From: Rhodococcus sp. 06-462-5 | GTDB lineage: Bacteria; Actinomycetota; Actinomycetes; Mycobacteriales; Mycobacteriaceae | Length of the DNA: 64,000 nt | Direction: 5' to 3' | NCBI RefSeq assembly: GCF_002258315.1 | Contig: NZ_NOYD01000015.1 | Span: 32,962 to 96,961, forward strand | Part shown: positions 57,830 to 64,000 of the stretch, piece after piece | How the letters are laid out: each line of letters opens with the position of its first letter | Position numbering within the stretch: the first letter of the stretch is position 1 | The notes under the pieces: model-generated | The model's input: the letters and a program-made list of their open reading frames with translations, nothing else | What the model was told of the DNA's origin: nothing | Databases searched by the model: none | Program-made: the position numbers and the translations under genes

Positions 57830-59002
57830 ATGCTCCGTCGCGTCAAACATGTTCATGTCCTTGCCATTTCCGTCGCTCTGCTGATCGGTGGCTGCGGCGC
57901 AGACGAAGCAACTACTCTGTCGCCGGACTCAGGCGATTCAGCACTCGCGTCGGTCGCCGATGTTCCGGCCGAAAGCAACCCCGAAACGCCGACACCCCCA
58001 CCTACGCCGGCTGGGAATCCATGTGTGGGCACCAGAGGTGCATGCGAGGTAGTTGCGTCCGTCGACGTCGACGGCGACAACAACCCCGACAATGTGGGAA
58101 TCGAACTCGTCGACGCCCAGATCACTGTACGAATCGACACCGGGACATCGCTCACGACATCGAGTGTGCCGAACAAGCACATATTTCCCGACGACATCAC
58201 TCCGTCCGGGGTGTTCGTCGGAGCCTTCAACATCACGCGGGAGCAGGGTGCCGACATCGTCGTCGACGCCAAGATGGGGTTGGGTGGCTTCGAGCTGTTC
58301 GGGGTGATCGGTTGGGACGACGGCCCGGTTTCAGTGCCTGCACCCGAAGGTGTCATCAGTCCGGACGAAACCGCGTACATGTGGGCGGTACCGACGGAGA
58401 TGTACCGGGTGTTCGTTCGATGCCCCGAGCCCGGTTCGGTCGGTGTGGTGAAAACCGAGGCAGACGTCAGCTTCGGTATCGTCACGCCCGGTGGGGCGTA
58501 CAACGAGACGACCACCTCACGCTGGGTCGGCGACAACTGGACTGTTGCCGACACGAACCGTGTGCCCGGTCAATATGTGAGTGCGGATCGGTCGGCGCTG
58601 TCGGGAACCTTCGAGTGCCAGCCCGCGCACTCCGCGCCCCCAGCATTCGCTCCGATTGCAGCGCAGGAGAATCCGAACATGGTTCTCGGCGGCACCCCAC
58701 TGAGCAACTCGGAGGGGTACGGCGAAATTCGTCCGGAGACCGTGTACTTCGGCGGTTCTCCGAGCGGTTACATCGGTGAAATCGTGTGGGATTCCTGGGG
58801 TGGCGATCGGGCGGTGGGCCACGGCATGGCACCGTACGTATCCCCGACGGGCACGGTTGCGAGTGCACCGATGACGCCGGCAGAAATCGTTGCCTACGAG
58901 CCGAGTACGTGCAACGGACTGCCTGCGTACGCCAAGGTTCAGTGGTACTTCCCAGCCGAGGGCCAGGTGTTCGATCCTTCATATGCAAGCACGGTCTGTT
59001 GA
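57830..59002 (+). CDS. Exported lipoprotein, paralogue of the one at 55448
   Basis: 390 residues. Signal peptide VHVLAISVALLIGGCGADE with lipobox IGGC, Thr/Pro linker (ESNPETPTPPPTPAGNPC), then a domain with VASVDVDGDNNPDNVGIELVDAQITVRIDTG (an FG-GAP/VCBS-like calcium-loop pattern DxDxDxxxD) and IFPDDITPSGVFVGAFNITREQGADIVVDAKMG. The last 90 residues resemble the end of the lipoprotein at 55448 (GYGEIRPETVYFGGSPSGYIGEIVWDSWGGDRAVGHG... SPSTCNGLPAYAKVQWYFP... C). It is divergent from the membrane protein gene with a 196-base gap. Together the three genes look like one envelope module. Function unknown. Confidence 0.78.
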   Translation: MLRRVKHVHVLAISVALLIGGCGADEATTLSPDSGDSALASVADVPAESNPETPTPPPTPAGNPCVGTRGACEVVASVDVDGDNNPDNVGIELVDAQITVRIDTGTSLTTSSVPNKHIFPDDITPSGVFVGAFNITREQGADIVVDAKMGLGGFELFGVIGWDDGPVSVPAPEGVISPDETAYMWAVPTEMYRVFVRCPEPGSVGVVKTEADVSFGIVTPGGAYNETTTSRWVGDNWTVADTNRVPGQYVSADRSALSGTFECQPAHSAPPAFAPIAAQENPNMVLGGTPLSNSEGYGEIRPETVYFGGSPSGYIGEIVWDSWGGDRAVGHGMAPYVSPTGTVASAPMTPAEIVAYEPSTCNGLPAYAKVQWYFPAEGQVFDPSYASTVC

Positions 59003-59454
59003 GTGCCGTCTCGCTGAAGTCGATAAATGCCGTCCAGAATTCCAGAGGGTACCTGGCCAATCCTGGGTGTGCTTCGGGCTCAGGACAGACCTATCTGTCC
59101 GTGGATGAGGGCGGGATACCGATCCCGCTTCAACGCCTCGGCAGCGAGCTCCTCCGGCTCAGCCCGTACGATTCTCACCAATGATCGTAAAGAGCCACCC
59201 TCTTTAGAGGTCGTTGACATAGCTCCCTTCAAAGATCAACTTGCGTCGTTCGGCGCAGCCCGCTTCGGGCGCGGCGCGATCCCAGCTTCCGGGTGCAGTT
59301 GCAGTTATCAGATTTCTTGGCGGCCCAGTTGCGGACAGGACAGAGTGCGTCAGATCGACGCCTGCTCAATCAACAAGATCCCCTGGGCAATCCATTCGAC
59401 GCCTGGTCGACTGAACGGATTACGCTCACAGTTCCTAGACGCCCAGGAGGAACC
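59003..59454. other. Intergenic region before cytosine deaminase
   Basis: 452 bases without a convincing gene. A stem-loop TAAAGAG-CCACC-CTCTTTA at 59188-59206 could end the lipoprotein transcript or act as an operator. AGGAGG at 59445-59450 is the ribosome-binding site of the deaminase. A short stretch near 59103 (coding DEGGIPI on the + strand) vaguely echoes the deaminase N-terminus and might be a degraded remnant; I do not rely on it. Confidence 0.45.
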
Positions 59455-59919
59455 TTGACCGATCCCGCACGCACCGACGAGTACTTCCTCGGACTTGCAA
59501 TCGAACAGGCCCAGATCGGCTGGGATGAGGGCGGCGTTCCGATAGGCGCGGCACTCGTCCATGATGGCGAAGTTCTTTCGGTGGGTCGAAACCGCCGCGT
59601 CCAGATGGACAGCGCAATCCGTCATGGAGAAACCGACTGCATCGAACGAGCAGGCCGACTCCCCGCCTCGGTGTACCGAAAGTCGGTGCTCTACACCACG
59701 TTGTCTCCGTGCTTCATGTGCGCGGGAACCGCACTGCTGTACGAGATTCCTCGGATCGTCGTAGGTGAGAACCGCTCCTTCGAGACATCGGAAAGCCTGC
59801 TACGCGAGCACGGCGTGCAGGTCGACGTCATCGACAACGCCGAATGCGTTCAACTGATGGAACGCATGCTCGCCGAGCGACCGAGCCTGTGGTTCGAGGA
59901 CATCGGGGAGGACGCATAG
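59455..59919 (+). CDS. Cytosine deaminase, yeast Fcy1 type
   Basis: 154 residues from TTG 59455, supported by a strong AGGAGG four bases upstream; no ATG/GTG is available at the right position. Zinc deaminase of the nucleoside/CDA superfamily: HGETDCIERAGRLPASVYRKSVLYTTLSPCFMCAGTALLYEIPRIVVGENRSF contains the His-x-Glu and PCxxC zinc ligands and the catalytic Glu. The C-terminus AERPSLWFEDIGED is nearly the end of yeast cytosine deaminase Fcy1 (RPxxWFEDIGE), unlike the bacterial CodA or GuaD families. It converts cytosine to uracil and ammonia in pyrimidine salvage. The fungal-type similarity makes horizontal transfer worth testing, although bacterial homologues exist. Confidence 0.9.
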   Translation: MTDPARTDEYFLGLAIEQAQIGWDEGGVPIGAALVHDGEVLSVGRNRRVQMDSAIRHGETDCIERAGRLPASVYRKSVLYTTLSPCFMCAGTALLYEIPRIVVGENRSFETSESLLREHGVQVDVIDNAECVQLMERMLAERPSLWFEDIGEDA

Positions 59920-59958
59920 GCGGCACCGACGAACCGGTCCTGTCCGAACTCGAGTGAG

Positions 59959-60387
59959 TCAGCCAGCCAGCGCCTGCCAGGTCGCCTCGCCCGCGCGATA
60001 TCCCGCCTCGAACAGCCATGGCCATTCGGAGAAGTCCTCGGGATCGACCACCACCGTCTCGACACCGCCGTTACCGCGCCGCTTCGGCATGTTCTCGGGA
60101 TGGGACGGGAACCGATCCTTCAGATACGCGGGCTCGAGACTCTGCCGAAAGATCAACCACGTCTGCGGCGTGAAACCCACTGCCTCAGCACGTTTCGCAA
60201 GGTCGATCCAGGCTTCCGCATTGGCGTATCCGCCTTCGAGCACCCGCCTCCGAGTCTCGATCATCGGGAACACGCCGTACCAGATCGGCGGGTAACTCAG
60301 TAGCGTTTGGCACCAAGTACGACGGCGTTCCGGCGGAATCGGTTCCCACTTCGCCGGTGCTGCTTCGAGTTCGTCACTACCGGACAT
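59959..60387 (-). CDS. Conserved-looking protein of unknown function
   Basis: 142 residues from ATG 60387. It has no signal peptide or membrane helix and is rich in Trp (WEPIPPERRRTWCQTLL, YPPIWYGVFPMIETRRRVLEGGYANAEAWIDLAKRAEAVGF, TWLIFRQSLEP, WPWLFEAGYRAGEATWQALAG). The composition suggests a compact helical fold. I do not recognise a family. It is convergent with the cytosine deaminase and divergent from the membrane protein at 60691, with a structured 303-base gap upstream. Confidence 0.65.
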   Translation of the reverse strand: MSGSDELEAAPAKWEPIPPERRRTWCQTLLSYPPIWYGVFPMIETRRRVLEGGYANAEAWIDLAKRAEAVGFTPQTWLIFRQSLEPAYLKDRFPSHPENMPKRRGNGGVETVVVDPEDFSEWPWLFEAGYRAGEATWQALAG

Positions 60388-60690
60388 CGTTCACCTCGCC
60401 CTGGAGGGTAACCCTCCATCGACTTGCGCACCCGCAGTCGCAGGATGCGCCGGTTCTTCCCCTGGGGCACCCCTGTCGATGGAGACGGGGTTGCCGGACA
60501 GCCGGCCAGGTACCTACGGCTATCGCTCTTGAACCTGCCTCGACAGTAGCCGAAGGGTACGGCTTGGACAATCCTGTGAATCGGCGGGATAGCTCGACGA
60601 ATTGCCAACGGAATCAGGAACCAACAGGTGCACCAGCAACACTCCGGCCGAAGTTCTCTACGCAGATCGGACATCCGTCATCATTGACGC
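60388..60690. other. Intergenic region with nested dyads
   Basis: 303 bases. TGGAGGGT-A-ACCCTCCA at 60402-60418 is a tight hairpin. It overlaps CTCCATCGAC (60414-60423), which pairs with GTCGATGGAG (60475-60484) across 51 bases that include smaller stems (TGCGCA...TGCGC; CCCC-T-GGGG). These could be alternative structures of a leader RNA or a small RNA. The rest of the region shows nothing I recognise. Confidence 0.45.
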
Positions 60691-61344
60691 GTGATCAAAC
60701 AGGGAAGTGGTTTTGCTTTGCTCGGCGCGGTGATTGCAGTGCTGGCTCACTCGGCGACCAGAACCGCAGGGTATTCGGCGTATGTCTCCGGCGGGTCGTT
60801 CTATGGTCCGGACACCACTCTGGGGCCGTGGGTGCAGCCCATTGTCGCCGCTTCGGTTGGAGCAGTGGTCGGCTTGCTCGCGGGCCTGGTGCTGTACCTG
60901 TGCGGCTTTCGATTCGCCGTCCAGCCCTCTCGGCGAGTGGGGCTCGTCGTCGTTGCCGGTCTGATCGGAGTGACGCTGGGAATGACGCCGGTGCTGATTC
61001 TCGTCGGAACGAGCTTTTCCGGTCAGAATTCGAGCGTCTCGACCGACTACTTGCTGCCGATGTACGCAGGCACCGGAGTTTTGGCCTACCTGCTCGGAAT
61101 CGCCTCGGTTCGGTTGCTGCTCAGGGCAAGTCACGATCCGTTGTCGTCCCGGACGACCAAGGTGGTGGCTGCCCTTCTCCCGATCGGGGGTGTCCTCGCC
61201 ACCCTCGTCGGAACGGGGACTGCCTGGATTCTCGGATTCTCCACGACGGCATCCACTTTCGTCGCCGTGATCGTGGCGGTGTTGTGCGTACTCGTGGCGA
61301 CCTTTGCGCTCGCGCGCGCGTGGGCGTTGCGTACGACAGCGTAG
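60691..61344 (+). CDS. Membrane protein of unknown function
   Basis: 217 residues from GTG 60691, without a strong ribosome-binding site. About five helices: ALLGAVIAVLAHSAT, VAASVGAVVGLLAGLVLYLCGFRF, VGLVVVAGLIGVTLGMTPVLILVGT, AGTGVLAYLLGIASVRLLL and VAALLPIGGVLATLVGTGTAWILGF with TFVAVIVAVLCVLVATFALARAWAL. An extracellular-looking loop carries SAYVSGGSFYGPDTTLGPWV. No enzymatic motif is seen and I recognise no family. The gene precedes the DUF6941-like gene by 112 bases. Confidence 0.65.
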   Translation: MIKQGSGFALLGAVIAVLAHSATRTAGYSAYVSGGSFYGPDTTLGPWVQPIVAASVGAVVGLLAGLVLYLCGFRFAVQPSRRVGLVVVAGLIGVTLGMTPVLILVGTSFSGQNSSVSTDYLLPMYAGTGVLAYLLGIASVRLLLRASHDPLSSRTTKVVAALLPIGGVLATLVGTGTAWILGFSTTASTFVAVIVAVLCVLVATFALARAWALRTTA

Positions 61345-61456
61345 AAGCTCGAGGGGCGACCGCCGCGCCGCCTAGAGTTGTGCGCGTGGCCGTATCGGTC
61401 GACGCGGCTAGCCAAGGTCATTTTGCCTCGGGGCAGTTGAACGAGAGAGGAAGCCG

Positions 61457-61834
61457 ATGATCATCACCGGGTTGTTCTTCGCCGAGTATGCGCGAGCCTC
61501 CAACGACATGCTCGACATCCTCGGCGGCGTCTGGGATTCCTGCACGGTTCCTCGCGACACCCGCATGCTCGAATGCCGGCTGGTCGCACTGTTGCAGACG
61601 GGACCCGATGACATCGGTAAGGACTTTCCCGCGACACTCGAAGTCCTCGACGCGAATGGCGAACACATCGTGAATCAGCGGGGGCTCCAGATCCCCGGTG
61701 CCGGCTTCACCGGGGAGAATCGGTTCTGGTTCCTGCCGATGCAGATGGTGTTCCGCGACGAAGGACGACACAACTTCATCCTCAGCGCCGGTGGGGCAAC
61801 TGCGAGCGTCGGGCTTCGTATCGCATTCGGCTGA
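61457..61834 (+). CDS. DUF6941-like small protein
   Basis: 125 residues, start ATG with GAGAGGAAG upstream. It has the form of a compact beta-rich protein: MIITGLFFAEYARASNDMLDILGGVWDSCTVPRDTRMLECRLVALLQTGPDDIGKDFPATLEVLDANGEHI...GFTGENRFWFLPMQMVFRDEGRHNFILSAGGATASVGLRIA. This matches my memory of the DUF6941 family (an LFFADYAxVxxGKLxVxGGxWD start, then a small beta-sandwich). Its role is unknown. It converges with the glycerate kinase gene, with 24 bases between the stops. Confidence 0.65.
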   Translation: MIITGLFFAEYARASNDMLDILGGVWDSCTVPRDTRMLECRLVALLQTGPDDIGKDFPATLEVLDANGEHIVNQRGLQIPGAGFTGENRFWFLPMQMVFRDEGRHNFILSAGGATASVGLRIAFG

Positions 61835-61858
61835 TGGCAGCGTTCTCGGTGCCCCTCG

Positions 61859-62941
61859 CTATCGGACTTCATCAGCCAAACGCCGTCCAGCTTCGATCAA
61901 CCATCGTCGTGGATCCGCCATGGCCGCCTCTGCGCCGCCGGCAAGGTCCGTCAGCGACACGGTCCGCACCTCGACGTCCGAATCCACCGCCCCGGCGACC
62001 ACCGCCACCGGAACCGAAGCCTCCGAACATATCTGGACCACATGTCCGACGAGTTTGCCCGTCAGCGACGTGCGATCGAACTTGCCCTCACCCGTCACCA
62101 CGAGGTCGGCGGCAGGAACAGCAGCCGACAGCCCCGTCAGCTCCGACACCCGTTCGGCCCCGCCCGATATACGAGCCCCCAGCGCGCACAGCCCGAATCC
62201 CACCCCGCCGGCAGCACCGGTCCCAGGCATGAACGGGTCGGCGGGCAAGCCGGCAGCGGCGAGCAACTCGGCCCAGCGCTGCAAAGCCTCGTCGAGTACC
62301 TCAATGTCGGCGGCCGACGCACCCTTCTGCGGCCCGAAGACGTGCGCGGCACCGTCGGGTCCGAACAACACCGCGCGCGTATCGGTCAGCAATTCGATGT
62401 CGGACGGTACCCCCGCGAGGCCCGACGCACCCACTGATCGGGCGGCCAGCAGACCGGCACCGCCCTCCGGAACGTCCTGACCCGATTCGTCCAGCACCCG
62501 AACACCGAGCGCACGAAGCACTCCCAGTCCGCCGTCGGTGGAGGCCGAGCCCCCGAGTGCCACCGAGATTCGGTCCGAACCGCACTCCCTGATCACGTCT
62601 CCTAGCCCGCGCGTCGTCGCGGTCAGTGCATTCAGCGACTCCATCATCGCGATGCCCGACGACTCCGCCAGCTCGATCACCGCCCGGCCGTCCTCGAGCA
62701 TCAGCCATCGCGCGTCGACCGACCGACCGTCGGGGCCGCAGACACCGGGCACCGACGACCACGTCGAGTCGGCCGAGCATGCGGCGAGCACGTCGAGTGT
62801 CCCTTCGCCCCCATCTGCCTGCGGCACCGATACCAGGTCGTCACCGCTGCGGACAGCCGCCCACCCCTCGATCAGTGCCGCGGCGGCATCGACAGCGTCG
62901 ATGGTGCCTTTGAAGGAATCGGGGGCAAAGAGGACTCTCAT
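61859..62941 (-). CDS. Glycerate kinase (GlxK/GarK family)
   Basis: 360 residues. Typical class-II glycerate kinase: MRVLFAPDSFKGTIDAVDAAAALIEGWAAVR at the N-terminus, VPQADGGEGTLDVL, LAESSGIAMMESLNALTATTRGLGDVIRECGSDRISVALGGSASTDGGLGVLRALGVRVLD, FGPQKGASAADIEVLDEAL, TGAAGGVGFGLCALGA and DLVVTGEGKFDRTSLTGKLVGHV. It converts D-glycerate to 2-phosphoglycerate (or 3-phosphoglycerate in some subfamilies). The start ATG overlaps the stop of the isomerase gene (ATGA), so the two form one unit with the DUF993 gene. Its place suggests that the pathway of that operon ends in glycerate. Confidence 0.9.
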   Translation of the reverse strand: MRVLFAPDSFKGTIDAVDAAAALIEGWAAVRSGDDLVSVPQADGGEGTLDVLAACSADSTWSSVPGVCGPDGRSVDARWLMLEDGRAVIELAESSGIAMMESLNALTATTRGLGDVIRECGSDRISVALGGSASTDGGLGVLRALGVRVLDESGQDVPEGGAGLLAARSVGASGLAGVPSDIELLTDTRAVLFGPDGAAHVFGPQKGASAADIEVLDEALQRWAELLAAAGLPADPFMPGTGAAGGVGFGLCALGARISGGAERVSELTGLSAAVPAADLVVTGEGKFDRTSLTGKLVGHVVQICSEASVPVAVVAGAVDSDVEVRTVSLTDLAGGAEAAMADPRRWLIEAGRRLADEVR

Positions 62942-63789
62942 GCGATCAGACTGGGCAGAACCAGATCGCGGTAGCGCTGCTTCATGGTCTCGATCACCTG
63001 GTCCCCGTCGGCCGCCCACACCGCAGCGTTGAAGATCTCCACTTCCACATCACCTCGGTACCCAGCGACTCGTACCCATCGGCCGATGGAATCGAAGTCG
63101 ATCACCCCATCGCCCATCATTCCGCGCGAGAGGAGGGGGTCGGCTTCCATCGGCACCAGCCAGTCGCACACCTGGTACGAGCTGATGCGGCCACGCTCAC
63201 CTGCGGTTCGGATCAGTGACTCCAGATCCGGATCCCACCACACGTGGAATGTGTCGACGACGACGCCCACTGCCTCCACCGGGTGCGGTTCGGCCATCGA
63301 CAATGCTTGTCCCAGTGTGGAGATGACGGCGCGGTCGGCCGCGAACATCGGATGCAAGGGCTCGAGCGCGATGCGCACACCCCGCTCGAGTGCGTACGGA
63401 ACGAGCAGGGCCAGCCTCTCCTCCACTCGAGCCCGAGCTCCGATGAGGTCGCGATCGGGGATGCCGCCCATAACCATTACGAGCTCGGGCGCTCCGAGTT
63501 CGGCGGCTTCGTCGAGAGCGCGACGGTTGTCGTCGAGACCGTCGTCGTCGATCGCCGTGAGGAATCCGCCTCGACACAGGCTCGACACCCTCAGACCGGC
63601 GTCCGAGATCAGCTTGGCCGACTCGCCGACTCCGAACTCCTGGATCCGATCCCGCCACGGGGCCACCGCACCCAGCCCGGCCCGTGCGGCACCGTCGACG
63701 GCTTGCTTCAGCGTCCAGGCGTTCGTCGTCTTGGTGTTGAGAGACAATGCTGCGTAAGGGTTGTCGAGGTCGTATGGTGCGATACTCAC
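62938..63789 (-). CDS. Sugar phosphate isomerase/epimerase-like TIM barrel
   Basis: 283 residues from GTG 63789, overlapping the DUF993 stop (GTGA). Xylose-isomerase-like TIM barrel (AP_endonuc_2 fold): LSLNTKTTNAWTLKQAVDGAARAGLGAVAPWRDRIQEFG, GLRVSSLCRGGFLTAIDDDG, ALDEAAELGAPELVMVMGG, GVRIALEPLHPMFAADRAVISTLGQALSMAE, VGVVVDTFHVWWDPDLESLIRTAGE, RISSYQVCDWLVPMEADPLLSRGMMGDGVIDFDSIGRWVRVAGYRGDVEVEIFN. The Glu, Asp, His and Glu that bind the divalent metal are in place. Homologues next to DUF993 and Gfo/Idh/MocA oxidoreductases occur in many actinobacteria and are thought to act on oxidised sugars; the substrate is unknown. Confidence 0.88.
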   Translation of the reverse strand: MSIAPYDLDNPYAALSLNTKTTNAWTLKQAVDGAARAGLGAVAPWRDRIQEFGVGESAKLISDAGLRVSSLCRGGFLTAIDDDGLDDNRRALDEAAELGAPELVMVMGGIPDRDLIGARARVEERLALLVPYALERGVRIALEPLHPMFAADRAVISTLGQALSMAEPHPVEAVGVVVDTFHVWWDPDLESLIRTAGERGRISSYQVCDWLVPMEADPLLSRGMMGDGVIDFDSIGRWVRVAGYRGDVEVEIFNAAVWAADGDQVIETMKQRYRDLVLPSLIA

Positions 63790-63906
63790 GACGCTGCCCC
63801 GTTCAGTTCGAGGTAGAGCCCCATGCGGTGCGCGGCCAGCGATGGATCCGCCAGCAACCCGGCGCGATCGGCCAGGACGAACAGCGTCGTCAGATGCTTC
63901 ACGCTG
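63786..63906 (-). CDS. DUF993 (dihydrodipicolinate-synthase-like) protein, C-terminal end only
   Basis: Only the last ~38 codons are in the normal place: GRSVKHLTTLFVLADRAGLL, then ADPSLAAHRMGLYLELNGAAS and the stop, whose TGA overlaps the GTG of the isomerase gene. This is the C-terminal helix pair of DUF993 proteins. The frame stays open to the right edge, but upstream of GRSV the sequence (LVVIRGR, EPRQERNSG, SLLAVEPRQ) does not look like the family. The proper preceding segment is encoded on the opposite strand at 63906-64000. The gene is thus split by an inversion-like junction at about 63905. See the finding. Confidence 0.8.
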
Positions 63907-64000
63907 CGCCCACGTATTACTACAAGACCGGAATTGCGTTCCTGTCGTGGCTCAACGGCAAGCAGGCTGGGTTCTCGATGGTGGGCGGCTTGGCATCTGC
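63906..64000 (+). other. DUF993 coding segment in inverted orientation
   Basis: Plus-strand translation gives (AAP)TYYYKTGIAFLSWLNGKQAG then FSMVGGLASA to the window edge. In DUF993 proteins exactly this stretch (YYYKTGIxFLxWLNG...MVGG..SA) comes immediately before the RSVxHL segment that is present on the minus strand at 63890-63906. The two pieces therefore belong to one gene but lie head-to-head. GCTGCGCCC at the junction reads as AAP in one direction and as GRS in the other, so it may be the point of microhomology. Confidence 0.8.

Noticed and set aside
59095..59185. Fragment coding DEGGIPI, similar to the deaminase start
   Set aside because: Only about seven residues match and the rest does not resemble a deaminase; too short to call a pseudogene.
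1..64000. CRISPR arrays, tRNA/rRNA genes, insertion sequences, prophage
   Set aside because: No regularly spaced repeats, no cloverleaf-like or rRNA stretches, no transposase, integrase or phage structural protein seen on either strand.

Overview
The window is high-GC, densely coded DNA with many GTG/TTG starts and tightly overlapping operons. It carries an FprB-type ferredoxin-NADP reductase, a DUF3558 lipoprotein, an F420-type LLM oxidoreductase, many acyl-CoA enzymes, and TetR, ArsR, LacI and GntR regulators. Together these point to a mycolate actinobacterium, most likely Rhodococcus or a close relative. That placement is inferred from gene style and family content, not from a marker gene. 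I see no rRNA, tRNA, CRISPR array, insertion sequence or phage.

Layout. 1-22.9 kb is mixed chromosomal gene content: a truncated fprB, a secreted serine-hydrolase-like protein, a DUF2786 protein, an acyl-CoA ligase, an ABC-F ATPase, an APH-fold protein, a SanA-like protein, a dicarboxylate/amino-acid symporter, a DUF3558 lipoprotein pair, an esterase with a divergent TetR, an ArsR-SRPBCC pair with an operator, a beta-propeller lipoprotein, DedA, a LuxR-HTH/tandem-TetR divergent pair, an orphan DNA methyltransferase, and an ArsR/PRISE-reductase divergent pair with duplicated operators.

22.9-33.6 kb is a polyol/ketose catabolic cluster. It contains a mannitol-dehydrogenase-family enzyme and a ribose-type ABC importer in one operon, a DCXR-like SDR, two LacI regulators, a small P-loop kinase, an FGGY kinase and a LacD/YihT-type aldolase. 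Two different palindrome families mark two LacI circuits. One of them recurs at three sites, including one inside the FGGY kinase gene.

33.6-49.2 kb is an amine/amide region. An acyl-CoA ligase precedes a copper amine oxidase operon and a GntR regulator. Then comes a ten-gene operon: IMPase-like phosphatase, a two-part sodium/solute symporter, M20 carbamoylase-type hydrolase, SDR, amidase, two APH/choline-kinase-fold kinases and a class-III PLP enzyme that closely resembles ethanolamine-phosphate/phosphohydroxylysine phospho-lyases. I read it as import, deacylation, phosphorylation and ammonia-plus-phosphate elimination of an amino alcohol. A shared upstream motif links the oxidase operon and this operon. 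This is the best candidate for an undescribed system.

49.2-64 kb holds a TetR, a frameshifted quinone oxidoreductase coupled to an LLM oxidoreductase, an exonuclease-BRCT-BRCT-TerD fusion, a HipBA toxin-antitoxin pair in lower-GC DNA, two paralogous lipoproteins around a membrane protein, a yeast-type cytosine deaminase, small unknown proteins, and a glycerate kinase / sugar-phosphate isomerase / DUF993 operon. The DUF993 gene is broken at the right edge: the last ~95 bases encode its penultimate segment on the wrong strand, which suggests an assembly fold-back or an inversion.
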